Origin: Cellulophaga sp. F20128 | GTDB taxonomy: Bacteria; Bacteroidota; Bacteroidia; Flavobacteriales; Flavobacteriaceae | Direction: 5' to 3' | Assembly (NCBI RefSeq): GCF_023015805.1 | Contig: NZ_JALKBA010000001.1 | Span: 432,046-496,045 of the forward strand | DNA length: 64,000 bases | In this document: positions 8,249 through 17,556 of the stretch, piece after piece | Numbering within the stretch: position 1 is the stretch's first letter | Layout: every line of letters begins with the position of its first letter | Made by a program: the position numbers and the translations under genes | Notes under the pieces: model-generated | What the model was told of the DNA's origin: nothing | The model's database searches: none | What the model saw: the letters and a program-made list of their open reading frames with translations, nothing else

Positions 8249-8806
8249 TTACTGCCTATAAAAAAGCAGTATACCTACCACTATTTTTAGTTTTGACTTA
8301 TCAATTTTCTCTTTTAATATTTGCCTAGCCCTTGCTAGGTTAGACTTAGATGTCCCAGCCGTTGTTCCTAACAGCTCCCCTATTTCTTTATGCGTATAAC
8401 CATCCAACACATATAAATTAAAGGTAGTTCTATATTTATCTGGCAATTCTTGTATATAATTTAGTAAGATTCCTAAAGCAACAGTTTCATTTTCAATTTC
8501 AACTTCTGTAACTTCTTCAATATCTTCAGTAACCAGAGGCACATACTCCTCTTTTCTAAATTTTTGCATGATGGTATTTACGGTGATTCGTTTTATCCAA
8601 CCTTCAAAAGAACCTTTAAACTGAAATTGTTCAATTTTAGTGAAAATAGTCATGAAGCTATCGTGCAAATTGTCTTCTGCTTCGGCCTTACTTTTACTGT
8701 ATTTTAAACAAATACCATAAAGCACAGGCGAATACTTGCAGTAGAGCTGCCCTTGAGCCACCCTACTGCCTTTAACACATTTATGTATAATTTCATTTAG
8801 ATCCAA
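8249..8806 (-). CDS. ECF-type RNA polymerase sigma factor
   Basis: A 185-residue sigma-70 family factor with region 2 (about 22-90: YGICLKYSKSKAEAEDNLHDSF, then GSFEGWIKRITVNTIMQ) and region 4 (about 120-170: LPDKYRTTFNLYVLDGYTHKE and the helix-turn-helix up to NLARARQ). Region 3 is absent, as in ECF factors. The acidic linker between the regions (EDIEEVTEVEIENE) is long. It is followed by the Dma-like gene and preceded by a small lipoprotein gene, forming a same-strand unit. By analogy, free sigma would drive envelope genes when the partner releases it; the target promoter cannot be read from this window. Confidence 0.9.
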   Translation of the reverse strand: MDLNEIIHKCVKGSRVAQGQLYCKYSPVLYGICLKYSKSKAEAEDNLHDSFMTIFTKIEQFQFKGSFEGWIKRITVNTIMQKFRKEEYVPLVTEDIEEVTEVEIENETVALGILLNYIQELPDKYRTTFNLYVLDGYTHKEIGELLGTTAGTSKSNLARARQILKEKIDKSKLKIVVGILLFYRQ

Positions 8807-8849
8807 TTATATGTTGGTTTATATAATGTTCACTCCCCATCTTTTTTAT

Positions 8850-9269
8850 TTAATTAACCGGTACTGCAACCTCTAGATATTCATCTTCTCCATCAGCATT
8901 TTGTCCAGTCCAAAACTTAAATAAATAATCATCCTCGTAAATTACTTCAAATTTTAAAGTAACCTCTACCTCAGCTGCACTTTCTTCACAATTATCTCGA
9001 TCTACTAGTTCTGCTCCAATAGGGTATATTTCTCTTTCAGTAATTTCATGCTTGTGAATATCAAAACCTTCAAAATAAGTACATGAGTTAGGACTTAAGT
9101 AGGTAACTTTTATATCATAACGCTGTCCCAATTCAAAGGATTGAGGAACCTCCGCACTCACAACTTTTAAATTTACGTATTTAAAATTAGTGCCATCATC
9201 ATTTAACGAGCAAGCCGTAAAAGATAGGCCAGCTGCAAAAAGCAATAAAATGCTTAAAACTCTTTTCAT
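8850..9269 (-). CDS. Small lipoprotein of unknown function upstream of the sigma gene
   Basis: A 139-residue protein with a lipoprotein signal (MKRVLSILLLFAAGLSFTAC, lipobox FTAC with Cys20). The mature part has alternating beta-strand patterns (VNLKVVSAEVPQSFELGQRYDIKVTY and later VEVTLKFEVIYEDDYLFKFW) and two further cysteines, suggesting a small beta-sandwich with a disulphide. I do not recognise the family. It ends 43 bases before the sigma factor on the same strand, so it may be part of the sigma/anti-sigma unit, for example as an outer-membrane-side sensor or a target; this is inference from position only. Confidence 0.7.
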   Translation of the reverse strand: MKRVLSILLLFAAGLSFTACSLNDDGTNFKYVNLKVVSAEVPQSFELGQRYDIKVTYLSPNSCTYFEGFDIHKHEITEREIYPIGAELVDRDNCEESAAEVEVTLKFEVIYEDDYLFKFWTGQNADGEDEYLEVAVPVN

Positions 9270-9330
9270 AGTAATTAAAATTATTTTTTACTAAGATGTA
9301 AATAGCTAATGAGGGTTGCGTAGAAAACGA

Positions 9331-9357
9331 CAAAATCCCGAAAAAATCGGGATTTTG
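9331..9357. terminator. Terminator downstream of recA
   Basis: Inverted repeat CAAAATCCCGA / TCGGGATTTTG with a 5-base loop, lying 49 bases after the recA stop codon on the minus strand and before the lipoprotein gene. It should end recA transcription. Confidence 0.75.
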
Positions 9358-9405
9358 AAGAAATTGCTCGTTCTAATTCGCTAAAGCGATGTGTTTTAAA
9401 AAGAA

Positions 9406-10413
9406 TTAGCCTAATAGTGTACTTATCGCATCCCTAATTTTTTTATCCAATTCTTCAGTTAATTCAGGGTTATCTTGCAACAAACTCTTCACAGCATCTC
9501 TTCCCTGTCCTAATTTAGTATCACCATAACTAAACCAAGAACCGCTCTTTTTAATTATTTCATATTCAACCCCAAGGTCTAATATTTCCCCTATTTTAGA
9601 AATCCCTTCCCCATACATAATATCAAACTCGGTTGTTCTAAATGGCGGAGCTACTTTATTTTTTACAACTTTAACACGGGTTTTGTTTCCTAAAACACCT
9701 CCATCTGTATTTTTAATTTGTGTAGACCTTCTTATATCCAAACGTACAGATGCGTAAAACTTTAAGGCATTACCACCTGTTGTTGTTTCTGGATTACCAA
9801 ACATCACCCCAATTTTTTCACGCAATTGGTTAATAAATATTACCGTACAATTGGTCTTACTAATAGACCCTGTTAGTTTCCGTAGGGCTTGCGACATTAA
9901 ACGCGCATGCAATCCCATTTTAGAATCCCCCATTTCACCTTCAATCTCACTTTTTGGAGTTAAAGCTGCCACGGAATCAATAACTATAATATCAATTGCT
10001 CCTGATCTAATTAAATTATCCGCTATTTCTAACCCCTGTTCTCCGTGATCTGGCTGAGAAATAATTAAATTATCAATATCTACTCCTAATTTTTCAGCAT
10101 AAAACCGATCAAAAGCATGTTCCGCATCAATAAAAGCAGCAATTCCACCTGCTTTTTGAGCCTCAGCAATAGCATGTAAAGTTAAGGTTGTCTTACCCGA
10201 TGATTCTGGACCATAAATTTCTATCACCCTTCCACGTGGATAACCACCTACGCCTAAAGCTATATCTAAACCTAGGGAACCCGATGGGATAACGGCCACA
10301 TCTTCTATAACTTTATCTCCCATTTTCATTACAGCTCCTTTACCGTAAGTCTTATCTAGCTTGTCTAAAGTTAATTTTAACGCTTTTAATTTTGCTTCTT
10401 TTTCGCTGCTCAT
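9406..10413 (-). CDS. recA: Recombinase RecA
   Basis: A 335-residue RecA, the ATP-dependent strand-exchange protein of homologous recombination and the SOS co-protease. The Walker A motif is GPESSGKT (68-75). The order of [18 protein letters not shown], the Walker B-like [19 protein letters not shown] stretch (given here in parts), the L1/L2 region and the conserved [21 protein letters not shown] region is complete. The C-terminal tail is short. It is transcribed alone and followed by a strong hairpin. No LexA-type box was recognised, and the 286-base upstream gap has no exact TAnnTTTG on this strand. Confidence 0.98.
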   Translation of the reverse strand: MSSEKEAKLKALKLTLDKLDKTYGKGAVMKMGDKVIEDVAVIPSGSLGLDIALGVGGYPRGRVIEIYGPESSGKTTLTLHAIAEAQKAGGIAAFIDAEHAFDRFYAEKLGVDIDNLIISQPDHGEQGLEIADNLIRSGAIDIIVIDSVAALTPKSEIEGEMGDSKMGLHARLMSQALRKLTGSISKTNCTVIFINQLREKIGVMFGNPETTTGGNALKFYASVRLDIRRSTQIKNTDGGVLGNKTRVKVVKNKVAPPFRTTEFDIMYGEGISKIGEILDLGVEYEIIKKSGSWFSYGDTKLGQGRDAVKSLLQDNPELTEELDKKIRDAISTLLG

Positions 10414-10634
10414 TTTAATAATATTTGTACCGCTAAATTACCATTTCTTTTGTCAAAATACAATGCCGACGCAACCTTTTTGCAAAACCTGCATCTATAC
10501 CTTAGTGTTCACCTCCTTAAATGGAGGGACCCCATATTTCCGCAATTTTGGGGTTGGTTTATTTTTCCGCTTTGTTGGTTAAGCAGGGAAAAAAAATGTA
10601 AAGGGGTCTTCTTAATTGTTAAGGCCCTTTTTTG

Positions 10635-10665
10635 TTGGTCATAAGTAACATATTACTTAATTTTG
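10635..10665 (+). promoter_or_regulatory. trhO promoter (TTG-N20-TAATTTTG)
   Basis: TTG at 10635-10637, a 20-base spacer and TAATTTTG at 10658-10665, an exact -7 match. The trhO start codon is 35 bases downstream. The rest of the 10414-10699 gap holds small hairpins (CCTCC/GGAGG near 10512 and CCCCA/TGGGG near 10530) but no convincing gene. Confidence 0.55.
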
Positions 10666-10699
10666 CAGCTATTCTTTAACTTAATACCATTAGTATAGC

Positions 10700-11731
10700 A
10701 TGCAACTGTACAATACATTAAGCGCAAAAGAAAGAGCAGCCCTCATAGAGGAAGCTGGCAAGGAACGCCTTACTATTTCTTTCTATCAATACGCGCATAT
10801 AGGCAACACCTCTATTTTTAGAGATCATTTATTTATTAATTGGGACACATTAGAAGTCTTAGGCCGCATTTATGTGGCTAAAGAAGGTATTAATGCACAA
10901 TTGTCCGTGCCAGCAGAAAACTTTAAGGCCTTTAAAAAACACCTCGACAGTATTTCCTTTTTAAAAAATGTGCGATTAAACATTGCCATTGAACAAGACA
11001 ATATGTCTTTTTTAAAACTAAAGGTTAAGGTGCGTCATAAAATTGTTGCCGATGGTTTAAACGACAACGCTTTTGATGTTACGAATAAGGGCATACATGT
11101 AACAGCAGAAAAATTTAATGAGCTTATTGAAGATCCAACTACCGTTTTGGTAGATATGCGTAACCATTACGAAAGTGAAATTGGTCATTTTAAAAATGCC
11201 ATTACCCCAGACGTAGACACGTTTAGAGACTCTTTAGATATTATTGAAAATGACCTAAAGGACCATAAGGATGACAAAAAATTAGTCATGTATTGCACGG
11301 GGGGAATCCGTTGTGAAAAAGCCAGTGCCTATTACAAGCACAAGGGTTTTAAAAATGTATACCAACTAGAAGGTGGAATTATAGAATACACAAGACAGGT
11401 AAACACACAAAACCTAGAAAATAAATTTATTGGCAAAAATTTTGTATTTGACCATAGGCGAGGCGAGCGAATTACCGACGATGTTATTTCTAATTGTCAC
11501 CAATGTGGCGAAGCTTGTGATGAGCATGTAAATTGTGCTAATGAAGCTTGTCACCTCCTTTTTATTCAATGCAACAGTTGTGCTGAAGCTATGGATAATT
11601 GTTGTTCAACAGCATGTAAAGAAATACATGCCCTACCTTTTGAAGAACAAAAAAAATTGAGGCGCGGTAAAACCGTAAGCAATAAAATCTTTAAAAAAGG
11701 CCGATCTGAAGTGCTGAAATTTAAAAAATAA
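10700..11731 (+). CDS. trhO: tRNA uridine(34) hydroxylase TrhO (rhodanese domain)
   Basis: A 343-residue TrhO (formerly YceA), which installs 5-hydroxyuridine at position 34 of certain tRNAs using oxygen. Three parts are visible: an N-terminal alpha/beta domain (about 25-115) with YVAKEGINAQLS; a rhodanese domain (about 130-240) with the active-site loop CTGGIRC (Cys199-Cys205); and a C-terminal cysteine-rich region (about 262-310) with repeated CxxC pairs such as CHQCGEAC and CNSCAEAM, probably a metal site. Length and motif order are standard. It stands alone between recA and ricT with its own promoter. Confidence 0.93.
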   Translation: MQLYNTLSAKERAALIEEAGKERLTISFYQYAHIGNTSIFRDHLFINWDTLEVLGRIYVAKEGINAQLSVPAENFKAFKKHLDSISFLKNVRLNIAIEQDNMSFLKLKVKVRHKIVADGLNDNAFDVTNKGIHVTAEKFNELIEDPTTVLVDMRNHYESEIGHFKNAITPDVDTFRDSLDIIENDLKDHKDDKKLVMYCTGGIRCEKASAYYKHKGFKNVYQLEGGIIEYTRQVNTQNLENKFIGKNFVFDHRRGERITDDVISNCHQCGEACDEHVNCANEACHLLFIQCNSCAEAMDNCCSTACKEIHALPFEEQKKLRRGKTVSNKIFKKGRSEVLKFKK

Positions 11732-11852
11732 GCTCCATTTTTTAGCTCCATTTTATTTGATTTTTTTAAAAATTAATCAGCCTAACCGTTTACTTTCTAC
11801 AATCAACATAAAAATAGTATCTTTACGGTTAAGTAAATTAATATGAACCTTT

Positions 11853-11885
11853 TTTGATAAAAGCTCGCTTTGTTTTTTTATCAAA
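11853..11885 (+). other. Hairpin in the ricT leader
   Basis: A perfect 9-base inverted repeat TTTGATAAA / TTTATCAAA with a 15-base loop, ending 14 bases before the ricT start codon. It could be a weak attenuator, an end for trhO read-through, or chance in AT-rich DNA. A -7-like TATCTTTA lies at about 11817-11824. Confidence 0.3.
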
Positions 11886-11899
11886 TCAATATATAAAAT

Positions 11900-13069
11900 A
11901 TGGGTTGTAGCAGTTGTTCAACTGGTAAAGACGGCCAACCTAAGGGATGCAAGAACAATGGTACTTGCGGAACGGATGGCTGTAATAAATTAACAGTATT
12001 TGATTGGCTTTCCAATATGTCGTTGCCCAATGGTAGCGAACCGTTTAATTGTGTGGAAGTCCGTTTTAAAAATAGTAGAAAAGAATTTTTCAAAAACAGT
12101 GACAAAATCTCGCTTTCTATTGGTGATATCGTTGTAACAGAGGCCAAATCTGGTCATGATGTGGGTATGGTAACACTAACAGGAGAACTTGTAAAAGTTC
12201 AAATGAAAAAGAAAAAAGTTGGGGTTGATGATGAAGAAGTTCTTAAACTCTACAGAAAAGCGGCTCAGAAAGACATAGATACATGGCAAAAATGCAGGGA
12301 TCGCGAGGAAGAAATTAAAAAACGATCGCGAGAAATGGCCATTGTTCTGAAACTTCAAATGAAAATTTCAGATGTAGAATTCCAAGGAGATGGTTCTAAA
12401 GCTACTTTTTATTATACGGCCGAAGATCGGGTAGATTTTAGGCAACTTATCAAGGATATGGGAAGGGCATTTTCTATCCGTATAGAAATGCGTCAAATTG
12501 GATACCGGCAAGAAGCACAGCGCCTTGGAGGTATTGGATCTTGCGGAAGGGAATTGTGTTGTTCTACCTGGTTGACAGATTTTAGATCCGTGAGTACATC
12601 AGCAGCACGTTACCAACAATTATCCTTAAATCCGCAGAAGTTAGCGGGCCAGTGTGGAAAATTAAAATGCTGTTTAAATTATGAACTAGATGTTTATTTA
12701 GACGCGCTTCAAGACTTTCCTTCACAGGACACTCGAATTTTTACAGAGAAGGGATTGGCTTTTTGCCAGAAGATTGATATTTTTAAACAAATGCTTTGGT
12801 TTTCCTATAAAGACGATGCCGCTAATTGGCACATGCTTACTAAAGAACAGGTAAACATTCTTATTTCTCGTAATAAAAAGAAAGAGAGTATTGCCAGTCT
12901 GGAAGAGTATGCTGTTGATAATATAATAGAAGACAAACCAATGGTTTTTGAAAATGTTGTTGGTCAAGACAGTTTAACTCGATTTGACAAACCCAAGAAC
13001 AACAAACGAAAGAATACAAAAAATAAAAAAAGGAATACCAAAAGACCCGTTAAAAATGCTAAAAAATAG
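11900..13069 (+). CDS. ricT: RicT/YaaT-type PSP1 domain protein
   Basis: A 389-residue PSP1-domain protein related to Bacillus RicT, part of the Fe-S Y-complex that adjusts RNase Y processing. A cysteine cluster opens the protein (Cys3, 6, 17, 23, 28). The PSP1 core follows (about 50-290) with the conserved metal-ligand segments CGRELCC, about residues 215-221, and CGKLKCC, about 254-260. The last 40 residues are almost only Lys, Asn, Arg and Thr, suggesting RNA or ribosome contact. gldH starts inside the last 14 bases, so the two are translationally linked. Partners RicA and RicF are not in the window. The extra N-terminal cysteines suggest a second cluster site; this is inference. Confidence 0.88.
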   Translation: MGCSSCSTGKDGQPKGCKNNGTCGTDGCNKLTVFDWLSNMSLPNGSEPFNCVEVRFKNSRKEFFKNSDKISLSIGDIVVTEAKSGHDVGMVTLTGELVKVQMKKKKVGVDDEEVLKLYRKAAQKDIDTWQKCRDREEEIKKRSREMAIVLKLQMKISDVEFQGDGSKATFYYTAEDRVDFRQLIKDMGRAFSIRIEMRQIGYRQEAQRLGGIGSCGRELCCSTWLTDFRSVSTSAARYQQLSLNPQKLAGQCGKLKCCLNYELDVYLDALQDFPSQDTRIFTEKGLAFCQKIDIFKQMLWFSYKDDAANWHMLTKEQVNILISRNKKKESIASLEEYAVDNIIEDKPMVFENVVGQDSLTRFDKPKNNKRKNTKNKKRNTKRPVKNAKK

Positions 13070-13535
13070 TTTAGCCCTATGTTTAGTTGTGCTGTTAAGT
13101 GCTTGTAATTCTACGATAGTAGAGTCTAAATACAAAGCCACTAAAAACGGTGTTTGGAGCAAGGATAACGTTATAAATTTTTCTTTCTCTGCGCCCGACA
13201 CTTTAAACAGGCACAACATTTTTATCAATCTAAGAAACGATAATACCTTTCCGTACAGCAACTTGTTTTTAATATCAGAGCTAAGTTTCCCTAACGGAAC
13301 AACCATTAAAGACACCTTGGAATACGAAATGGCTATGCCCGATGGAAAATGGTTGGGAAAGGGGAATGGTAGTATTAAAGAAAATAAACTTTGGTACAAA
13401 GAAAACATCGTTTTTCCCGAAAGCGGCGTATATACCTTACAACTATCACAAGCCATGCGTAAAAATGGCAGCGTAGATGGGGTTATAAACTTAGAAGGCA
13501 TCACTGATGTTGGATTTCAAATAGAAAAAAATTAA
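13056..13535 (+). CDS. gldH: Gliding motility lipoprotein GldH
   Basis: A 159-residue lipoprotein matching GldH, needed for gliding in Flavobacterium johnsoniae. ATG at 13056 was chosen over an upstream in-frame start at 12984, because it places a proper lipoprotein signal (MLKNSLALCLVVLLSAC, Cys17) at the N-terminus. The mature part is beta-rich with the typical LRNDNTFPYSNLFLISEL stretch and ends VGFQIEKN. It overlaps ricT by 14 bases and is followed 8 bases later by a penicillin-binding protein gene, a neighbourhood I associate with flavobacterial gldH. It would face the periplasm from a membrane anchor. Confidence 0.9.
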   Translation: MLKNSLALCLVVLLSACNSTIVESKYKATKNGVWSKDNVINFSFSAPDTLNRHNIFINLRNDNTFPYSNLFLISELSFPNGTTIKDTLEYEMAMPDGKWLGKGNGSIKENKLWYKENIVFPESGVYTLQLSQAMRKNGSVDGVINLEGITDVGFQIEKN

Positions 13536-13543
13536 GAATCCCA

Positions 13544-15892
13544 ATGGCAAAAGCTGTAAAGAAAAAAGAAAATAAATCCTTTTTTAAACTAATCAAATGG
13601 TTTTGGATTTTGTTTGCAACCGGTGTATTTGCCGGAATATTGATATTTTTATTGGCCTCATGGGGCGTTTTTGGAGATTTACCTGATTTTGAACGTCTGG
13701 AAAATCCGCAAACCAATTTGGCAAGTCAGATTATATCTTCTGATGGTGAATTATTAGGAAAATATTATTTAGACGACAACAGAACAGACGTTGCCTTTGA
13801 GGAATTACCTACACATCTTGTCGATGCTCTTGTTGCCACAGAAGATGTTCGTCATTTTGAACATTCGGGTATCGATGCCCGCGGAACATTACGAGCCTTT
13901 ATCTATCTGGGCAGTAAAGGGGGCGCCAGTACCATATCACAACAATTGGCAAAACAGTTGTTTACGGGTCCTGCAGCCAGAGGATGGGAAAGGTACACTC
14001 AAAAAATCAAAGAATGGGTTATTGCAACTCGTCTAGAGCGCCAATACACCAAGGAAGAAATCATTGCGATGTATTTTAATATCTATGATTTTGGAAACAA
14101 TGCAGATGGAATACGATCAGCATCCCGAATTTATTTTGGAAAAGAGCCTAGGGCATTAGATGTTAAGGAATCTGCAATGTTGGTAGGTATGTTTAAAAAC
14201 TCGTCTTTATACAACCCTACACCACATAGAAATCCTGAAGGGACATTAAACCGTAGGAATGTGGTATTGGCACAAATGGCCAAATACGGTTATATCACCC
14301 AAAAAGAAAAGGATTCTTTGTATGAGATCCCCTTAAGTTTACAATTTTCTCCAGAAAACCACAGGGAAGGCTTGGCCACCTATTTTAGAATGTATTTACA
14401 AGGGTTTATGAACGATTGGGCAAAGAAAAACCCAAAACCTGCTTTAGATGGAGAACGCGATAAATGGAATTTATTTTTAGATGGCTTAAAAATCTATACA
14501 ACTATAGATTCTAGGATGCAAAAAAATGCCGAAGATGCCGTGGAGCAGCACATGACAAAATTGCAAGCAGAATTTTTTGTTCAAAACACAGCAGAACGCA
14601 ATAAGACCGCTCCTTTTTTGGATTTAGATAAAGAAGAGATTGATAGAATCATGGATCGGGCAATGAAAAATTCAGATCGTTGGCGAGAAATGAAAAAGCA
14701 AGGCAAGTCAGAAAAAGTCATTAGAGCTTCTTTTATGAAACCCACTCAAATGACAATTTTTGATTGGAAAAGCGAAACCAAAGGGAAAGACACCATTATG
14801 TCTCCGATAGATTCTATACGCTATCACAAAGCTATTTTAAGAACAGCAATGATGTCTATGGAACCACAAACAGGCCATGTTAAAGCCTGGGTAGGCGGTA
14901 TAAATTATACCCATTTTCAATATGATAATGTATATAGAGGAAGAAATCAGGCGGGTTCTACTTTTAAACCGTTTGTTTATGCTGCTGCCATAGATCAACT
15001 TCGCAGAACTCCTTGCGATTCTTTAATTGATACGCAGCATTGTATCGCTGCAGGGAAACACGGAAATATGGAAGCTTGGTGTCCTAAAAACTCAAATGGC
15101 AAGTATTCTGGAGAAATGATGACCTTAAAATACGCATTAGCACACTCTGTTAACTCTATTACTGCCAAATTAATAGATGAAGTAGGCCCGGCCCCCGTAG
15201 CTGCTATAGCTAGTAAGTTGGGCATCACAGGAGATATTCTTCCAGTACCATCACTAGCCTTGGGCACACAAGATGTAAGTGTATATGAAATGGTTGGTGC
15301 TTATGGCGCTTTTGTAAATCAAGGGGTCTATGTGAAACCAGTTATGGTGACACGGATTGAAGACAAAAATGGAACCGTACTTTACGAATATGTTCCAGAA
15401 ACAAGAGATGTAATGAGTAAAGACGTTGCCTATGCTATGGTTAACCTAATGGAAGGTGTTACCCATGGAGGAGCCTCAGGAGCTCGTCTAAGACATAACT
15501 TTGGGGTTAACAGAACCGATTACAAAGAAATTATGACCGGTTACCCCTATGAACTTGAAAATCCTATTGCAGGCAAAACTGGAACTACACAAAACCAAAG
15601 TGATGGATGGTTTATGGGAATGGTACCCAACCTCGTAACTGGTGTTTGGGTTGGTGGTGAAGATAGAGCCACACACTTTAAAACTATTACGTACGGTCAA
15701 GGTGCTGCTATGGCCCTTCCTATTTGGGGCCTTTATATGAAGTCTAATTATGCGAATAAAGATTTAGGCATTTCTGAAGCGGCTTTTGACAAGCCAGAAG
15801 ATATGTCTATTAACGTAGATTGTGAAAAAGTGAAACAAGATATGCTAGATCAAGGTACTCCTGAAGATGATTTGGACGATCTAGATTTTTAA
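13544..15892 (+). CDS. Bifunctional penicillin-binding protein 1A
   Basis: A 782-residue class A penicillin-binding protein that polymerises and cross-links peptidoglycan. One membrane anchor at about 17-40 is followed by the GT51 glycosyltransferase domain with the catalytic Glu100 in ATEDVRHFEHSGID and the motif GGASTISQQLAKQLF (126-140). The transpeptidase domain has S-x-x-K as STFK (Ser472, Lys475), the SVN triad (about 537) and KTGTT (678-682). The C-terminal tail is acidic (PEDDLDDLDF). The gene lies 8 bases after gldH and 12 bases before scoA, so it is likely within one transcript. Length is normal for Bacteroidota PBP1A. Confidence 0.96.
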   Translation: MAKAVKKKENKSFFKLIKWFWILFATGVFAGILIFLLASWGVFGDLPDFERLENPQTNLASQIISSDGELLGKYYLDDNRTDVAFEELPTHLVDALVATEDVRHFEHSGIDARGTLRAFIYLGSKGGASTISQQLAKQLFTGPAARGWERYTQKIKEWVIATRLERQYTKEEIIAMYFNIYDFGNNADGIRSASRIYFGKEPRALDVKESAMLVGMFKNSSLYNPTPHRNPEGTLNRRNVVLAQMAKYGYITQKEKDSLYEIPLSLQFSPENHREGLATYFRMYLQGFMNDWAKKNPKPALDGERDKWNLFLDGLKIYTTIDSRMQKNAEDAVEQHMTKLQAEFFVQNTAERNKTAPFLDLDKEEIDRIMDRAMKNSDRWREMKKQGKSEKVIRASFMKPTQMTIFDWKSETKGKDTIMSPIDSIRYHKAILRTAMMSMEPQTGHVKAWVGGINYTHFQYDNVYRGRNQAGSTFKPFVYAAAIDQLRRTPCDSLIDTQHCIAAGKHGNMEAWCPKNSNGKYSGEMMTLKYALAHSVNSITAKLIDEVGPAPVAAIASKLGITGDILPVPSLALGTQDVSVYEMVGAYGAFVNQGVYVKPVMVTRIEDKNGTVLYEYVPETRDVMSKDVAYAMVNLMEGVTHGGASGARLRHNFGVNRTDYKEIMTGYPYELENPIAGKTGTTQNQSDGWFMGMVPNLVTGVWVGGEDRATHFKTITYGQGAAMALPIWGLYMKSNYANKDLGISEAAFDKPEDMSINVDCEKVKQDMLDQGTPEDDLDDLDF

Positions 15893-15904
15893 AACCTATT
15901 TAAA

Positions 15905-16606
15905 ATGATTCGAAAAACGGTTGCAGATGTTAAGGAAGCGTTACAAGGTGTAAAAGACAATATGACTTTTATGGTGGGAGGTTTTGGCCTTTGTGGTATC
16001 CCCGAAAATGCAATCGCCGAATTGGTACAACTAAATGTAAAAGGGATTACTTGTATTTCTAACAATGCGGGTGTAGACGATTTTGGTCTTGGCCTTCTTT
16101 TGCAAAAAAAGCAAATAAAGAAGATGGTGTCTTCTTATGTTGGTGAAAATGATGAGTTTGAACGACAAATGCTCAGTGGCGAATTAGAGGTGGAATTAAC
16201 GCCTCAAGGCACACTAGCAGAGAAATGTAGAGCAGCCCAATGTGGTTTTCCAGCTTTTTACACACCAGCAGGTTACGGCACAGAGGTAGCTGAAGGAAAA
16301 GAAACCCGAGAGTTTAATGGAAAAATGTATGTCTTGGAAGAAGCTGCTCAGGCAGATTTTGCATTTGTTAAAGCTTGGAAAGGAGATGAAGCTGGTAACT
16401 TAATTTTTAAAGGCACTGCCCGTAACTTTAATGCCGCTATGAGCGGTGCAGCAAAAATAACCGTTGCAGAAGTTGAAGAATTATTGCCCGCTGGTAGCTT
16501 AAACCCCAATGAGATTCATATTCCTGGAATTTTTGTACAACGTATTTTCCAAGGTAAGGATTATGAAAAAAGAATAGAACAACGCACTGTTAGGACTAAA
16601 GAATAA
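15905..16606 (+). CDS. scoA: 3-oxoacid CoA-transferase subunit A
   Basis: A 233-residue family I CoA-transferase alpha subunit, which with ScoB moves CoA between succinyl-CoA and acetoacetate or a related 3-oxoacid. The glycine-rich [13 protein letters not shown] (about 24-36) and the internal stretch [19 protein letters not shown] region (here [14 protein letters not shown]) are typical. The C-terminal part [22 protein letters not shown] is diagnostic of subunit A. scoB follows 17 bases later. The pair follows the cell-wall gene by 12 bases, probably a co-transcribed but functionally separate unit. The role would be ketone body or branched-chain/fatty acid catabolism. Confidence 0.95.
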   Translation: MIRKTVADVKEALQGVKDNMTFMVGGFGLCGIPENAIAELVQLNVKGITCISNNAGVDDFGLGLLLQKKQIKKMVSSYVGENDEFERQMLSGELEVELTPQGTLAEKCRAAQCGFPAFYTPAGYGTEVAEGKETREFNGKMYVLEEAAQADFAFVKAWKGDEAGNLIFKGTARNFNAAMSGAAKITVAEVEELLPAGSLNPNEIHIPGIFVQRIFQGKDYEKRIEQRTVRTKE

Positions 16607-16623
16607 GTATCAAATTATAACCC

Positions 16624-17277
16624 ATGCTCGATAAAAACGGAATAGCGAAAAGAATTGCTAAGGAGATCCAAGACGGTTATTATGTTAACCTTGGCATAGG
16701 CATACCTACCTTGGTAGCTAATTTTGTAAACACTGCTATTCATGTGGAGTTCCAAAGTGAAAACGGCGTACTAGGAATGGGCCCTTTTCCTTTTGAGGGC
16801 GAAGAAGATGCTGATATTATAAATGCTGGCAAACAGACCATAACCACCTTACCCGGGGCCTCCTTTTTTGATTCTGTCCTCAGTTTTGGAATGATTCGAG
16901 GCAAACACGTAGACCTTACTATTCTCGGTGCTATGGAAGTTTCAGAAACCGGTGATATTGCCAATTGGAAAATTCCAGGTAAAATGGTAAAAGGAATGGG
17001 AGGCGCAATGGACCTGGTTGCCTCGGCTGAAAACATTATAGTAGCTATGATGCATACCAATAGAGCTGGCGAGTCTAAAATCTTAGACAAATGTACTTTA
17101 CCTCTAACAGGAGTTAGCTGTGTTAAAAAAATTGTAACCAATCTAGCGGTTTTGGAAGTAACAAAGGATGGTTTTTTACTTTTGGAACGGGCACCGGGAG
17201 TTTCCGTAGAGGAAATAAAAAAGGCTACTAAAGGCACCTTAATCGTTCGTGGTGAGATTCCAGAAATGAGCATTTAA
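16624..17277 (+). CDS. scoB: 3-oxoacid CoA-transferase subunit B
   Basis: A 217-residue beta subunit partner of ScoA. The catalytic glutamate that forms the glutamyl-CoA thioester is Glu46 in [10 protein letters not shown]. The early [17 protein letters not shown] and the later [24 protein letters not shown] stretch are standard. Size and order (A then B) match the family. No terminator hairpin follows directly; the next strong one is at 17557-17600 after the small gene. Confidence 0.95.
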   Translation: MLDKNGIAKRIAKEIQDGYYVNLGIGIPTLVANFVNTAIHVEFQSENGVLGMGPFPFEGEEDADIINAGKQTITTLPGASFFDSVLSFGMIRGKHVDLTILGAMEVSETGDIANWKIPGKMVKGMGGAMDLVASAENIIVAMMHTNRAGESKILDKCTLPLTGVSCVKKIVTNLAVLEVTKDGFLLLERAPGVSVEEIKKATKGTLIVRGEIPEMSI

Positions 17278-17382
17278 TCGTATATTACTTACGTTTCATC
17301 GATCACAAACAACAGACTCCTTTTTTTACAACATTTTTCTAACGGTTCACAACATTAATTAAAATCTTAAAGCATTTGTCCT

Positions 17383-17390
17383 TAGCTTTA
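17383..17390 (+). promoter_or_regulatory. Possible -7 element before the microprotein gene
   Basis: TAGCTTTA differs from TAnnTTTG only at the last base and lies 49 bases before the start codon of the 33-residue gene. No clear TTG at the right distance was found; TTA at 17359 is 21 bases upstream. Confidence 0.35.
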
Positions 17391-17439
17391 CGATAGACAA
17401 AAAGTTCAACCCCAAATTTAACTTTAACAACCTTCAATT

Positions 17440-17541
17440 ATGAACACCCAAATCTATCAAACATCTGAAAAAGTAATTTATAAAAAGAACTTTCTTTTTG
17501 GTGTTATTACCTTAACTAAAAAGCTATTTATGTTTTCATAA
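17440..17541 (+). CDS. Putative 33-residue microprotein
   Basis: A short open frame from ATG 17440 to TAA 17541. It begins MNTQIYQTSEKVIYK and ends LTKKLFMFS, with a hydrophobic middle (NFLFGVITL) flanked by lysines, so it could lie on or in the inner membrane. It is bounded by a -7-like element upstream and a perfect 20-base-stem terminator 16 bases after the stop, giving a predicted transcript of about 200 bases. I do not recognise it. It could be a real small protein, a leader, or an accidental frame inside a small RNA. The tight fit of start, stop and terminator favours a transcribed gene. Confidence 0.45.
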   Translation: MNTQIYQTSEKVIYKKNFLFGVITLTKKLFMFS

Positions 17542-17556
17542 ATAAGTTTAATGTAA

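Noticed and set aside
10361..10644. Two short plus-strand frames upstream of trhO
   Set aside because: They overlap the recA start and the gap; low-complexity, no start context.
11732..11760. Short direct repeat of AGCTCCATTTT after trhO
   Set aside because: Only two copies of 11 bases in AT-rich DNA; no sign of a mobile element or array.
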